Assembly (NCBI RefSeq): GCF_002102265.1
Contig: NZ_LQPG01000027.1
Location: 1-64,000 of the forward strand
DNA from: Mycolicibacter longobardus
GTDB lineage: Bacteria > Actinomycetota > Actinomycetes > Mycobacteriales > Mycobacteriaceae
DNA length: 64,000 nucleotides
Reading direction: 5' to 3'
In this document: positions 1 to 11,524 of the stretch, in pieces
Numbering within the stretch: the stretch's first letter is position 1
Layout: each line of letters begins with the position of its first letter
Made by a program: the position numbers and the translations under genes
Notes under the pieces: model-generated
Told to the model about the DNA's origin: nothing
What the model saw: the letters and a program-made list of their open reading frames with translations, nothing else
The model's database searches: none

Positions 1-70
1 CAACTGACAAGCATCAGCCGAAACACTGTCAAGCATCACCCGAAGCCGAAACGTCAAGCATCACCCGACG
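1..70. repeat. Short direct repeats, possible IS21-type terminus
   Basis: Three near-identical copies of a 14-15 base unit reading CAAGCATCASCCGA start at positions 8, 30 and 55, spaced 22 and 25 bases apart. Multiple short terminal repeats of this kind are typical of IS21-family ends, and similar words occur at mycobacterial IS21-like ends as far as I remember. No transposase is inside the window, so any element would lie to the left. The array stops about 15 bases from the 3' end of the neighbouring tRNA gene. It could instead be an unrelated intergenic repeat. Confidence 0.35.
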
Positions 71-84
71 TAATACATGGTAGC

Positions 85-160
85 TGGAGCCGCCTAGGAG
101 AATCGAACTCCTGACCTATTCATTACGAGTGAATCGCTCTACCGACTGAGCTAAGGCGGC
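85..160 (-). tRNA. tRNA-Thr (anticodon CGT)
   Basis: The minus strand folds as a full cloverleaf. A 7 bp acceptor stem (GCCGCCT with AGGCGGC) encloses the D arm with GCTC/GAGC. The anticodon stem ATTCA/TGAAT carries the loop CTCGTAA, which gives anticodon CGT and reads ACG threonine codons. The T arm AGGAG/CTCCT has the TTCGATT loop. The discriminator base is T and the CCA end is encoded in the DNA (bases 85-87 on the plus strand). Confidence 0.95.
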
Positions 161-187
161 GTGCCCGGCGAACCGGGCCGGGCCAGT

Positions 188-1417
188 TTACAGGTCGCCC
201 CGCAGCGCCTGCCCGATGGTGGCAACCATGGCACCGACGGCGAAGCGGGGCTTGACGTTGGCCGCCAGCGCGTCACGGCATTCGAGCACCGCCTCGATGC
301 AGCGCAACAGCCGGTCCGGCGAGGCGTGGCCGGCGATCGCCGCGACGGCATCGGTCATGTCCGGGTGATTGGGCCGGGCAGCTCCGGCCGACGCGGTGGC
401 GGCCAGCAGCGCGTCCCGGAAGTAGGTGGCCAGGTCGATCAGAGCCCGGTCCAGCGCATCACGCGACGCCCTGGTCTGGCGCGACTTCTGCCGGCGCTCC
501 AGGTCTTTGATCACCCCCGCGGTGCCGCGCAGCGTGGCGGCGGTGCCCCTGCCGGTGCCACCGGCGCCCAGCGCGGTGCGCAGTTCCTCGGTCTCCACCT
601 CGGCCCGCTCGGCGGTCAGATCCCGGGCCTCGGACTCGGCGGCGGCCACCAACTCGTCGACGGCGGTGAACGCCCGCGACGGGGTCGCCGCGTCGCGGGC
701 CAGCGTCAACGCCCGCTGGCGGCGCTGGCGGGCTTCCGGATCGGTGGCCAGCCGCCGGGCGCGCCCCACGTGGCCGCCGCTGACCGCCGCCGCCCAGTCG
801 GCGGTCGCGCGGTCGAGCCGGTCGGTATCCATCAGCACCTGGGCGATCGCCGCGGGCGGAGGCGTTACCAGCGCCATGTGCCGGCACCGGGACCGCAGCG
901 TGATCGCGATGTCCTCCGGGTCGACCGAGGGGGCGCACAACAGGAACACCGTCGACGGCGGCGGCTCCTCGACGACCTTGAGCAGGGCGTTGGCCGCGCC
1001 CTCGGTGAGCCGGTCGGCGTCCTCGACCACCACGATCTGCCAGCGGCCGGTCCCCGGCCGTCGGGACGCCATCTGCACGATGGCGCGCATCTCCTCGACA
1101 CCGATGGACAGCCCCTCCGGCACCACCCGCCGCACGTCGGCGTGGGTGCCGGCCATCGTGGTGGTGCAGGCCCGGCACCGCCCGCAGCCGGGCCCGCCAT
1201 CGGCGTCGTCAGCGGTGCACTGCAGCGCCGCGGCGAAACACAGTGCCGCGATCGACCGGCCCGATCCCGGCGGGCCGGTGATCAACCAGGCGTGTGACAT
1301 GCCCCCCGCGGTCATGCCACTGTGAGCAGAATCATGCCGGGCCGCCCGCGCAGCTGCCAGCAGCTCGGCTTCGACCGTCTGCTGGCCCACCAATCGTGCG
1401 AAAACCCCGGACATCAT
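188..1417 (-). CDS. holB: DNA polymerase III delta' subunit (HolB)
   Basis: This 409-residue protein is the delta' subunit of the clamp loader, which helps place the beta clamp on DNA. The Walker A-like sequence GPPGSGRS (residues 48-55) has Arg in place of the catalytic Lys, as expected for a subunit that does not hydrolyse ATP. A zinc module with Cys67, Cys78, Cys81 and Cys84 follows, and the SRC motif appears in TLRSRC. The order and the N-terminus (SGVFARLV) match M. tuberculosis Rv3644c (about 401 residues). Two adjacent ATGs compete for the start (1417 or 1414). A TACTGT hexamer at 1423-1428 lies 5 or 8 bases ahead of them. The tRNA-Thr gene follows at once, with no room for another gene. 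Confidence 0.93.
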   Translation of the reverse strand: MMSGVFARLVGQQTVEAELLAAARAARHDSAHSGMTAGGMSHAWLITGPPGSGRSIAALCFAAALQCTADDADGGPGCGRCRACTTTMAGTHADVRRVVPEGLSIGVEEMRAIVQMASRRPGTGRWQIVVVEDADRLTEGAANALLKVVEEPPPSTVFLLCAPSVDPEDIAITLRSRCRHMALVTPPPAAIAQVLMDTDRLDRATADWAAAVSGGHVGRARRLATDPEARQRRQRALTLARDAATPSRAFTAVDELVAAAESEARDLTAERAEVETEELRTALGAGGTGRGTAATLRGTAGVIKDLERRQKSRQTRASRDALDRALIDLATYFRDALLAATASAGAARPNHPDMTDAVAAIAGHASPDRLLRCIEAVLECRDALAANVKPRFAVGAMVATIGQALRGDL

Positions 1418-1486
1418 CGGCCACAGTAGTGGGTTGACCGGACATTCAGACTCCGGCTTTGTCGTTCCGCCGGATACGGTGTGCTG

Positions 1487-3115
1487 GTGAGTACTACGAC
1501 CTTGGCGGGGCGGATCAGCCGATTCGTCCGCTGGGTGGTGCGCACACCCTGGCCGGTATTCACGCTGAGCATGCTGCAGGCCGACATCATCGGCTCGCTG
1601 TTCGTGTTCGGCTTCCTACGATTCGGCCTGCCCGACGAGGACCGGATCAACCTGCAGGACCTGCCGCGCAGCAACCTGGCGATCTTCGCCGCCACCCTGC
1701 TGTGCCTGTTCGCCTTGGGCTTCTCGATCAGCACCGCGTTGCTGATGCCGGTATTCCGCTGGCAACGCCGGGAGGCCCTGCTCGCCGACCTGGAGAACAC
1801 CGACTCCGACCCCGCCGACACCGAACTGGCGCGATCCCGGGCGCTGCGGATGCCGTTCTACCGCTCGCTGATCAGCATCTGCTACTGGACGGTGGGCGGG
1901 GTGGTGTTCGTAATCATCAGCTGGCCGGTGACACATGACGTCGTGCCGGTGGTGGTCACCGCCACCGCGCTGGGCGCCGCCGCCACCGCGATCATCGGCT
2001 ACCTGCAGTCCGAGCGGGTGCTGCGGCCGGTGGCCGTGGCCGCGCTGCGCGAGGGCACCCCGGAGCGGCTGCGGGCGCCCGGGGTCATCCTGCGTCAGCT
2101 GCTGACCTGGGTGCTGTCCACCGGGGTGCCGCTGTTGGCGATCGTGCTGTCGGTGCTGGCCGGAAAGGCGTCGTTGCTCGACGCCTCACCGGACAAGCTG
2201 TTCACCCCGATTCTGCTGATGGCGCTGGCCGCGTTGGTCATCGGGCTGGCCGGCACGGTCCTGGTGTCGATGTCGATCGCCGACCCGCTGCGTCAGCTGC
2301 GCTGGGCGCTCGGCGAGGTGCAGCGCGGCAACTACAACGCGCACATGCAGATCTACGACGCCAGCGAGCTCGGCCTGCTGCAGGCCGGGTTCAACGACAT
2401 GGTGCGCGACCTGGCCGAGCGGCAGCGGCTGCGCGACCTGTTCGGACGCTACGTCGGCGAAGACGTGGCCCGGCGTGCGCTGGAGCGCGGAACCGAGCTG
2501 GGCGGCCAGGAACGCGACGTGGCGGTGCTCTTCATCGACCTGGTCGGCTCGACCCAGCTCGCCTCGACCCGGCCGCCCAGCGACGTGGTCAACCTGCTCA
2601 ACGAGTTCTTCCGGGTGGTGGTCGAGGCCGTCGGACGGCACGGCGGTTTCGTCAACAAGTTCCAGGGTGACGCGGCCCTGGCGATCTTCGGCGCGCCCAT
2701 CGAGCACCCGGACGCCTCGAGCGCGGCCCTGGCGGCAGCCCGCGAACTGCACGACGGCCTGCTACCGGTGCTCGGTTCGGAGGAGTTCGGCATCGGGGTG
2801 TCGACCGGGCGGGCCATCGCCGGGCACATCGGGGCCCGAGCGCGCTTCGAGTACACCGTGATCGGCGACCCGGTCAACGAGGCCGCCCGGTTGACCGAGC
2901 TGGCCAAGTTGGAGGACGGTCACGTGCTGGCTTCGGCGGTCGCGGTCAGCGGCGCCGTCGACGCGGAGGCACTGTGCTGGGAAGTCGGCGAGATCGTCGA
3001 GCTGCGCGGACGCGCGGTCCCCACTCAGTTGGCGCGGCCGCTGAAACTTGCGGTGATCGAAGAGATCCCGGCGTCGAACGCAGAGGACCCGGCGACCTCA
3101 GCCGCCGCGGACTGA
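1487..3115 (+). CDS. Membrane class III adenylate cyclase with HAMP domain (Rv3645 family)
   Basis: The 542-residue protein makes cyclic AMP from ATP at the inner membrane. About six hydrophobic segments fill residues 20-265. A HAMP-like linker follows (IADPLRQLRWALGEV...), then a catalytic domain at roughly 335-500. Metal-binding Asp residues lie in VLFIDLVGST and NKFQGDAAL, and the transition-state Asn/Arg pair lies in GDPVNEAARL, so the domain looks active. It matches Rv3645, which is linked in M. tuberculosis to fatty-acid use and intrinsic drug tolerance. GTGs occur at 1481 and 1487. I chose 1487 because TACGGT (1475-1480) lies six bases before it and no Shine-Dalgarno is present. It is divergent from holB. 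Confidence 0.92.
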   Translation: MSTTTLAGRISRFVRWVVRTPWPVFTLSMLQADIIGSLFVFGFLRFGLPDEDRINLQDLPRSNLAIFAATLLCLFALGFSISTALLMPVFRWQRREALLADLENTDSDPADTELARSRALRMPFYRSLISICYWTVGGVVFVIISWPVTHDVVPVVVTATALGAAATAIIGYLQSERVLRPVAVAALREGTPERLRAPGVILRQLLTWVLSTGVPLLAIVLSVLAGKASLLDASPDKLFTPILLMALAALVIGLAGTVLVSMSIADPLRQLRWALGEVQRGNYNAHMQIYDASELGLLQAGFNDMVRDLAERQRLRDLFGRYVGEDVARRALERGTELGGQERDVAVLFIDLVGSTQLASTRPPSDVVNLLNEFFRVVVEAVGRHGGFVNKFQGDAALAIFGAPIEHPDASSAALAAARELHDGLLPVLGSEEFGIGVSTGRAIAGHIGARARFEYTVIGDPVNEAARLTELAKLEDGHVLASAVAVSGAVDAEALCWEVGEIVELRGRAVPTQLARPLKLAVIEEIPASNAEDPATSAAAD

Positions 3116-3116
3116 C

Positions 3117-5933
<2,817 letters not shown>

Positions 5934-6060
5934 CTTGCGCCTACCACTCCACTTCTGTCCGCACCCGCAGCTCGCGCCGCCGGCGGACAACTGACAATCT
6001 CGCACTCACGGCCGTGCCGATGCAAACCGGCGTTCAGCGGTGAATTCTTGCTGGATCCTC

Positions 6061-6672
6061 TCAGGGGCCACCGGGCTGCCCCGGGATCGTCGCTGCGACA
6101 CGCGGCCACTGGCTCAACGCGTCGGGATCCGCGGGCGGTTCCCCAACGTTCTCGACCAGCCGCGACAGCCTGCGTCGACCGGTGATCCGCAGCGCCGGAT
6201 GGCCGCCGCGGGTGCCGATCAGCGTGGGTGCGATCCCGACCCGCATCAAGGCCGAAGCCAGCGGAGCGAAAGTGTCCGGCGCGTGCGGGTCCAGTCCGAG
6301 CAGGTACCGGTCGCCTTCTGCGACCCCCGCCGCCAGCGTCCATGCCCGCAGTTCACGCGGGCCCGGCAGCCACCCCGGCGGCACGGTCTTCACCGCGCCA
6401 CGGGTCCACGCCTGCGCCAGCACGCGCAATCTCTCATCGACCGCGGTCCGCACCAGCGGGGTGTTCTCCTCGGTGCGGGTGATCTCGGGCAGCAGGCCGG
6501 CCTCGTCGATCAGCTCGGCCAGCGCCACGGCCCGCCACTGCGCATCGACCACGACCGACAGCCGTGCCCCGGCGCCCACCATAACGATCTGTCCCGGACC
6601 CGCCAGCACCCCGGTGAGGTCGGTGACGCTGGGCGGCACCGACTCTGCCGAAAAGAAGGAAAGCTGGCTCAC
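6061..6672 (-). CDS. Conserved mycobacterial hypothetical protein (Rv3647c family)
   Basis: The 203-residue protein resembles M. tuberculosis Rv3647c (about 192 residues) in order and composition; no function is known to me. It is soluble, with no signal peptide or membrane segment. It opens with SQLSFFSAE, contains a GPGQIVMVG stretch, and has Arg-rich segments near the C-terminus (TGRRRLSRLVENVG). The GTG start at 6672 has no Shine-Dalgarno, but TACTGT at 6680-6685 sits seven bases upstream, which suggests a leaderless mRNA. It lies upstream of topA in the same direction with a 127-base gap, so cotranscription is possible. Confidence 0.8.
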   Translation of the reverse strand: MSQLSFFSAESVPPSVTDLTGVLAGPGQIVMVGAGARLSVVVDAQWRAVALAELIDEAGLLPEITRTEENTPLVRTAVDERLRVLAQAWTRGAVKTVPPGWLPGPRELRAWTLAAGVAEGDRYLLGLDPHAPDTFAPLASALMRVGIAPTLIGTRGGHPALRITGRRRLSRLVENVGEPPADPDALSQWPRVAATIPGQPGGP

Positions 6673-6797
6673 GTCACCGACAGTAAGCCGGGACGCCGTC
6701 GAGTGGGTTCAGCGGCGGTATACCCGCCCGAAACGAAACCCCCCGGCTTGGCTCCGTTGGCGGGAGCTGCCCGGGGGGTGACGTCAAATTCCGTTGC

Positions 6798-7001
6798 TCA
6801 GACGGCGCGGACGCCCGTGGCCTGGGGGCCCTTGGGGCTCTGCCCGACCTCGAACTCCACCCGCTGGTTCTCCTCAAGGGTGCGAAAGCCGCTTCCCTGG
6901 ATCTCCGTGTAGTGGACAAACACGTCAGCCGAGCCGTCCTCTGGTGCGATGAAGCCGAAGCCCTTTTCCGCGTTGAACCACTTCACAGTTCCCTGTGGCA
7001 T
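6798..7001 (-). CDS. cspA: Cold-shock protein CspA
   Basis: This 67-residue single-domain protein is a nucleic-acid chaperone of the cold-shock family. Both RNA-binding motifs are intact: KGFGFI (RNP1) and VFVHY (RNP2), after the usual [11 protein letters not shown] opening. Length and sequence nearly equal M. tuberculosis Rv3648c. The frame is open upstream to 7211, but the ATG at 7001 begins the family N-terminus MPQGTVKW. It is preceded by an AAGGAAAG Shine-Dalgarno eight bases upstream. The long upstream region probably contains the promoter and a 5' untranslated leader, which is common for cold-shock genes. Confidence 0.95.
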   Translation of the reverse strand: MPQGTVKWFNAEKGFGFIAPEDGSADVFVHYTEIQGSGFRTLEENQRVEFEVGQSPKGPQATGVRAV

Positions 7002-7307
7002 CTGTCGATCTTTCCTTACTCTTCTTGCTCGGTGCGGGGCACCGTTGTTCGGGGCACCGCATTTCGCTGCCCCGGGCCGGGTTCCCGCCGCCGTACCCTG
7101 GCGGTCGGTCGGTGCTGCCACCGAACCACTCCCCCGCGGGAACTGCGGCCGCAACCACAGATCCTGCGAAGGCTTAACACGAACACAGAAGCTACGACCG
7201 CCCACAGTCAACCATGTTCATCGCGCCGAGGACAGAGTGCGGTGCCCAAATGGCCTTTAGAAGGTTTCGAGGCAGGGTGAACAATACGGCGGCGGGCATT
7301 CGATGCC
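7002..7307. other. cspA upstream region
   Basis: I see no convincing family-type gene in this stretch. It should hold the cspA promoter and leader. On the minus strand TTGACT (7206-7211) is followed 17 bases later by CTGTGT, a weak promoter candidate. Short GGGGCACCG words are repeated near 7035 and 7053. A plus-strand frame beginning at an ATG at 7214 runs through the neighbouring repeat array and ends on the helicase start codon. It is treated as a finding, not as a gene. Confidence 0.4.
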
Positions 7308-7478
7308 GGCGGTTCAGCGAGGCTCGACGAAGGAGAGGCGAAGCTGGAACCGCCGCATCAACACCGCGGTTCAGCGAGGCTCGACGAAGGAGAGGCGAAG
7401 CTGGGAGCGTCGCATGGGCCGGGCGGTTCAGCGAGGCTCGACGAAGGAGAGGCGAAGCTGGGACCGCCGTACGAACCA
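7308..7478. repeat. 57 bp tandem repeat, three copies (intergenic array)
   Basis: Three copies of a 57 bp unit start at 7308, 7365 and 7422. A 39-base core beginning GGTTCAGCGAGGCTCGACGA and ending GCGAAGCTGG(G/A)A is almost invariant, and the last 18 bases vary. The same unit, with one fixed G to C change in the core, occurs three times inside acs at 18649-18819. The array ends about 20 bases before the helicase start and lies between divergent genes. The unit looks like a mycobacterial VNTR or interspersed repeat. Confidence 0.95.
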
Positions 7479-7497
7479 GGCAAATTGAGGACGGGAA

Positions 7498-9870
7498 ATG
7501 ACGGCGAATTTCGGCGGTGAACTGCTGGCCGCCGCGCTCGCCGGGGTCGATCCCGGAGAACATCCGCTGCGTCACGTCGCCGACCTGCCGGCGTCGACGG
7601 GCCGGGTCGGCGCCTGGCCGGACTGGGCCGAACCCGGGGTGATCAGCGCGTTCACCGAGCGCGGGATCGACGCACCCTGGTCACATCAGCTGGCCGCCGC
7701 CGAGCTGGCGCACGCCGGGCGTCACGTGGTGATCAGCACCGGCACGGCGTCGGGAAAATCGCTGGCCTATCAACTCCCCGTCCTGCATGCGCTGGCGACC
7801 GACCCTCGCGCCCGGGTGCTGTACCTGTCGCCGACGAAGGCGCTGGGCCATGATCAGCTGCGGGCCGCGCACACGCTGACCGCGGCGGTTCCGGCGCTGA
7901 CCGGCGCAGCTGGCATAGGAGGCGCCGTGGCACCCACCGCCTACGACGGCGACAGCCCGGCCGAGGTCCGCCGGTTCGCCCGGGAACGCTCCCGTTGGGT
8001 GTTCTCCAACCCGGACATGATCCACCTGTCGCTGCTGCGCAACCACGCCCGCTGGGCGGTGTTCCTGCGCGGTCTGCGCTTCGTGATCGTCGACGAATGC
8101 CACTACTACCGGGGCGTGTTCGGCTCGCACGTGGCGATGGTGCTGCGGCGGCTGCTGCGGCTGTGTGATCGCTACGCCGCGCCCGGGGCCGTTGAGCCTG
8201 CCGGGTCCACGGTGATCTTCGCCAGTGCCACAACCGCATCACCGGGCGCCAGCGCGTCGGCACTGATCGGTCAATCCGTCGCGGAGGTCACCGAGGACGG
8301 TTCACCGCACGGGGCCCGGACGGTGGCGCTGTGGGAACCCGCCCTGCGCACCGACGTGACCGGTGAGAACGGTGCACCGGTGCGGCGCGCGGCCGGCGCC
8401 GAGGCGGCCCGCGTGATGGCCGATCTGATCGCCGAGGGTGCGCGCACCCTGACCTTCGTGCGCTCGCGCCGCGGTGCGGAGCTCACCGCGCTGGCGGCCC
8501 GCACCCGGCTGGAATCGGTCGCCCCGGCGCTGGTCGACAAGGTGGCCTCTTATCGGGCCGGGTATCTGGCCGAGGAGCGCCGAGCCTTGGAACGCGCGCT
8601 GGCCGACGGCGAGTTGTGCGGCCTGGCCACCACCAATGCCCTGGAACTCGGGGTAGACATCGCCGGGCTGGACGCGGTGGTGATCGCCGGCTTCCCCGGA
8701 ACGGTGACGTCGTTCTGGCAGCAGGCCGGCCGGTCGGGACGACGAGGCCAGACGGCGCTGATCGTGTTGATCGCCCGTGACGACCCACTGGACACCTATC
8801 TGGTGCATCACCCGGCGGCGCTGCTGGACAGACCGATCGAGCAGGTGGTGATCGATCCGGCCAACCCCTACGTACTGGGCCCGCAGCTGCTGTGCGCTGC
8901 TGCCGAGCTGCCGCTGACGACGGCCGAGGTGGCGCAGCTGGGTGCCGAGCAGGTGGCCGAGGGATTGGTCGACGACGGGCTGTTGCGGCGACGGTCCAAT
9001 CAGTACTTCCCGGCGCCCGGGCTCGACCCGCACGCGGCGGTGGAGATCCGCGGGTCGGCCGGCGGGCAGGTGGTGATCGTCGAAGCCGACACCGGCCGGC
9101 TGCTGGGCAGCGTCGACGCCGGCCGAGCGCCGGCCACGGTGCACACCGGGGCGGTGCATTTGCATCAGGGTGAGAGTTATCTGGTCGACTCGCTGGACAC
9201 CGAGCGCCAGATCGCCTTCGTGCATGCCGAGGATCCCGGCTACGCGACGTTCGCGCGCGAGATCACCGACATCGATGTGACCGGCGACGGCGAACGCGCG
9301 CGGTTCGGTCCGGTCGGTCTCGGCCTGGTGCCGGTGACGGTGACCCGCCAGATCGTCGGCTACCTGCGCCGGCTTCCGACCGGGGAAGTGCTGGATTTCA
9401 TCGACCTGGACGTACCGCCGGCGACACTGCCAACCACCGCGGTGGTCTACACCGTCACCGCGGAGGCGTTGGCCGACGGCGGGATCGCCGAACCTGCGAT
9501 CCCGGGGGCGTTGCACGCCGCCGAGCACGCGGCGATCGGGCTGCTGCCGCTGGTGGCCAGCTGCGACCGCGGTGATATCGGCGGGCTGTCCACCGCGGTG
9601 GGACCGGTCGCCCTGGGCGGTGAGCCCAGCGTGTTCGTCTACGACGGTCACCCCGGTGGTGCCGGATTCGCCGAACGCGGATTCCGCGCGGCGACCACCT
9701 GGTTGGCCGCGACGGCGGCGACGATCGAATCCTGCGAGTGCCCGCACGGATGCCCCTCGTGCGTGCAGTCACCCAAGTGCGGCAACGGCAACGACCCGCT
9801 GGACAAGGACGGTGCGGTGCGGGTGCTGCGATTGGTGCTCGGCGAGCTCAACGGCGCCGGTCCGGCTTGA
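7498..9870 (+). CDS. DEAD/DEAH-box helicase of the MrfA/YprA type with C-terminal four-Cys domain
   Basis: This 790-residue superfamily 2 helicase matches M. tuberculosis Rv3649 (about 771 residues). Motif I is STGTASGKSLA and motif II is DECH. Helicase C motifs include TTNALELGVDIAG and QQAGRSGRRGQ. The C-terminal DUF1998-like region ends with a cysteine cluster (CECPHGCPSC...KCGNG) that probably binds zinc. The Bacillus relative MrfA acts in repair of mitomycin damage, so a DNA-repair role is an inference here. The ATG at 7498 follows GAGGACGGG, a usable ribosome binding site. The 57 bp repeat array lies directly upstream and could affect its leader. Confidence 0.9.
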   Translation: MTANFGGELLAAALAGVDPGEHPLRHVADLPASTGRVGAWPDWAEPGVISAFTERGIDAPWSHQLAAAELAHAGRHVVISTGTASGKSLAYQLPVLHALATDPRARVLYLSPTKALGHDQLRAAHTLTAAVPALTGAAGIGGAVAPTAYDGDSPAEVRRFARERSRWVFSNPDMIHLSLLRNHARWAVFLRGLRFVIVDECHYYRGVFGSHVAMVLRRLLRLCDRYAAPGAVEPAGSTVIFASATTASPGASASALIGQSVAEVTEDGSPHGARTVALWEPALRTDVTGENGAPVRRAAGAEAARVMADLIAEGARTLTFVRSRRGAELTALAARTRLESVAPALVDKVASYRAGYLAEERRALERALADGELCGLATTNALELGVDIAGLDAVVIAGFPGTVTSFWQQAGRSGRRGQTALIVLIARDDPLDTYLVHHPAALLDRPIEQVVIDPANPYVLGPQLLCAAAELPLTTAEVAQLGAEQVAEGLVDDGLLRRRSNQYFPAPGLDPHAAVEIRGSAGGQVVIVEADTGRLLGSVDAGRAPATVHTGAVHLHQGESYLVDSLDTERQIAFVHAEDPGYATFAREITDIDVTGDGERARFGPVGLGLVPVTVTRQIVGYLRRLPTGEVLDFIDLDVPPATLPTTAVVYTVTAEALADGGIAEPAIPGALHAAEHAAIGLLPLVASCDRGDIGGLSTAVGPVALGGEPSVFVYDGHPGGAGFAERGFRAATTWLAATAATIESCECPHGCPSCVQSPKCGNGNDPLDKDGAVRVLRLVLGELNGAGPA

Positions 9871-10179
9871 GAAAGACTGCGGGAGTCGGCCGACCCCCCG
9901 AACGGCCGACTCCCCCCTGCAGCACTTACCCCGACAACCATGCGCACAATGACAAGACGTCACCACGCCGGAATACAGCCGAGGCAGTAGGACGAACGGT
10001 CGAGCGATGCGATCCGTTCTTCAACCCGATTCGTAACCGGATGCGGCCGTAAGTTACCGGCTGAACCGGAACCCCCGCAACCTGGCAGACCTGCGAGAAA
10101 CGTCACGTCGCCCGGCAAAACCGGGCAATCGATTGCTATTGACGCTGGTAGAGGGCCGATAGCCGTAATATCCCGGATC
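9871..10179. other. Intergenic region where M. tuberculosis has a PE gene
   Basis: Apart from the hairpin just after the helicase gene I find no gene here. M. tuberculosis carries PE33 (Rv3650) at this position, and no PE-type N-terminus is visible in any frame. TAATAT at 10166-10171 lies eight bases before the next start codon and is its likely -10 element. Confidence 0.5.
9881..9914 (+). terminator. Hairpin terminator after the helicase gene
   Basis: A perfect 12 bp stem (GGGAGTCGGCCG with its complement) encloses a 10-base loop and starts 11 bases after the helicase stop codon. No U-tract follows, which is common for mycobacterial terminators. Confidence 0.7.
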
Positions 10180-11196
10180 ATGGGACACGATTGGCTGCTG
10201 GTGGAGACGCTCGGTGGTGAACCGGCAGTTGTCGCCCACGGGCACCAGTTGGAGAATCTGGTACCGATCACCGACTTCCTGCGCCGCCGCCCGCACCTGG
10301 CGGCGATCCAGACCGCGATCGGCGAATCGGTGCGAACCGGGCAGAGTCTGGCCAGTATCACTCCCCGCAACGACCGGGTGATCCGCACCGAACCGGTGGT
10401 GATGTCCGACGACCGCGTGCACGGCGTGCACGTCTGGATCGGTCCGGCCGATGTCGAGCCGCCCGAACGACCCATCCCGGGCGCGCTGAAGTGGGACCTG
10501 ACTCTGGGGGTCGCCACCGACACCAGGGAATCCCTGGCGAACAGCGGCAAGGACCCGGACGCGGAGGCCACCCAGGGCCGGGCGTTCGCCGAGGAGCTGC
10601 CCACCCGCGAGTTCAGCCCGAACGAGAACAAGGTGCTTGCCCTGGCGATCCGGGCCGAGGCCGGCCAAAGCCTCTGCATCAGTTGGGATGTCACCGATTA
10701 CCTCGGCGATGTCATCCGGGTGGGTTTCGTGGTGCGCACTGCCCGGGAAGCCGGTCCCAACGGGCGTGAGCATCTGGTGGCACGCGGGATGAACTGGCGC
10801 CTCCCGTTCGACGGCGCCGTGCAGCAACCCGACTTCTTGGCCCAGCAGGTCCTGCACGGACTGGCGCAGCCCGGCGTGTATCGGGCGATGATCGACCTGA
10901 CCGACTGGCGGTTGCTGAAGTGGCTGGACGATCCGTGCCCGTTCTTCGACTGGCGCGGCCCCGGGGACACGCAACGGGTTCACCCCGACGATGTGGCCCT
11001 GATCGACCGGATGACAAACGATTTCACCCAACCCCCGGTGGCCGGGGTGCTGCGCCTGCGTCAGCCGGACGGCAGTTGGCGGCCGGTGCATGTGACCGTC
11101 AACCGGTTGGAGCTCGAGGAGGACACGTACGCGGGCCTGCTCGCGCTGCGCCTGCCCACCGAGGCCGAGTTGGCCGACGCCGGGTTGGACGGGTAG
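10180..11196 (+). CDS. Rv3651-type triple sensor-domain protein
   Basis: The 338-residue cytosolic protein matches M. tuberculosis Rv3651, whose structure was described as three sensor-type domains (PAS/GAF-like). The N-terminal part opens with GHDWLLVETLGGEPAVV. The middle contains the LPTREFSPNENKVLALAI segment, and the C-terminal third has a PAS-like WRLLKWLDDPCPFFDW stretch. No output domain (kinase, cyclase or helix-turn-helix) is visible, so it may sense a ligand and act through a partner. TAATAT lies eight bases before the ATG, suggesting a leaderless start. It converges with the Tad-like operon, whose last gene ends only 3 bases away. Confidence 0.8.
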   Translation: MGHDWLLVETLGGEPAVVAHGHQLENLVPITDFLRRRPHLAAIQTAIGESVRTGQSLASITPRNDRVIRTEPVVMSDDRVHGVHVWIGPADVEPPERPIPGALKWDLTLGVATDTRESLANSGKDPDAEATQGRAFAEELPTREFSPNENKVLALAIRAEAGQSLCISWDVTDYLGDVIRVGFVVRTAREAGPNGREHLVARGMNWRLPFDGAVQQPDFLAQQVLHGLAQPGVYRAMIDLTDWRLLKWLDDPCPFFDWRGPGDTQRVHPDDVALIDRMTNDFTQPPVAGVLRLRQPDGSWRPVHVTVNRLELEEDTYAGLLALRLPTEAELADAGLDG

Positions 11197-11199
11197 TCC

Positions 11200-11493
11200 C
11201 TAGCCGGGCCCGGCGCGGGCCGTCGCCCGGGCCGGGCCGAGGCGCCTACCGGGCAGTGACACCGCCACGGTGACCAGTACGTCGAGTCCCTCTACCGCGC
11301 AGTCGATTCCGCCGACCCGCATCCGGCCGGCCAGTCGTTGCGCCGCCGCGCAGGCCGTTTCCGGCCCGGCGGGAACTCGGGCCGCGCCGGCCAGGGCAGC
11401 CAGGTCGGCGGCCGCTTGCGCCCGGTGTCGCGCAATGACCGCGGCGCCGAGCAGAAAGCCACCCCCGGTGATACTCAACAGGATTGCGACCAT
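11200..11493 (-). CDS. Small secreted TadE/TadG-like protein (Rv3654c family)
   Basis: The 97-residue protein starts with a hydrophobic segment (MVAILLSITGGGFLLGAAV), followed by RHRAQAAADLAALAGA. This is the helicase/secretion-neighbourhood TadE-like pattern seen in Rv3654c (about 84 residues). The frame is open far upstream, but that part is Arg/Pro-rich shadow of the preceding gene. The first in-frame start after the Rv3655c-like gene is the ATG at 11493, and it fits the family. It is the last gene of the Tad-like operon. Its residues after the helix resemble pseudopilin-type minor subunits. The role is inferred only. Confidence 0.72.
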   Translation of the reverse strand: MVAILLSITGGGFLLGAAVIARHRAQAAADLAALAGAARVPAGPETACAAAQRLAGRMRVGGIDCAVEGLDVLVTVAVSLPGRRLGPARATARAGPG

Positions 11494-11524
11494 CGCGGCG
11501 GCGGCGACGGTGGCCGCGCCCGCC

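Noticed and set aside
7308..7478. Reading the 57 bp array as a CRISPR
   Set aside because: Units are contiguous, the variable part is only 18 bases and partly conserved, no cas gene is near, and the same unit lies in a coding gene.
8302..9747. A 481-codon minus-strand frame opposite the helicase
   Set aside because: Shadow of the helicase third positions; composition is dominated by Arg, Gln and His with no motif.
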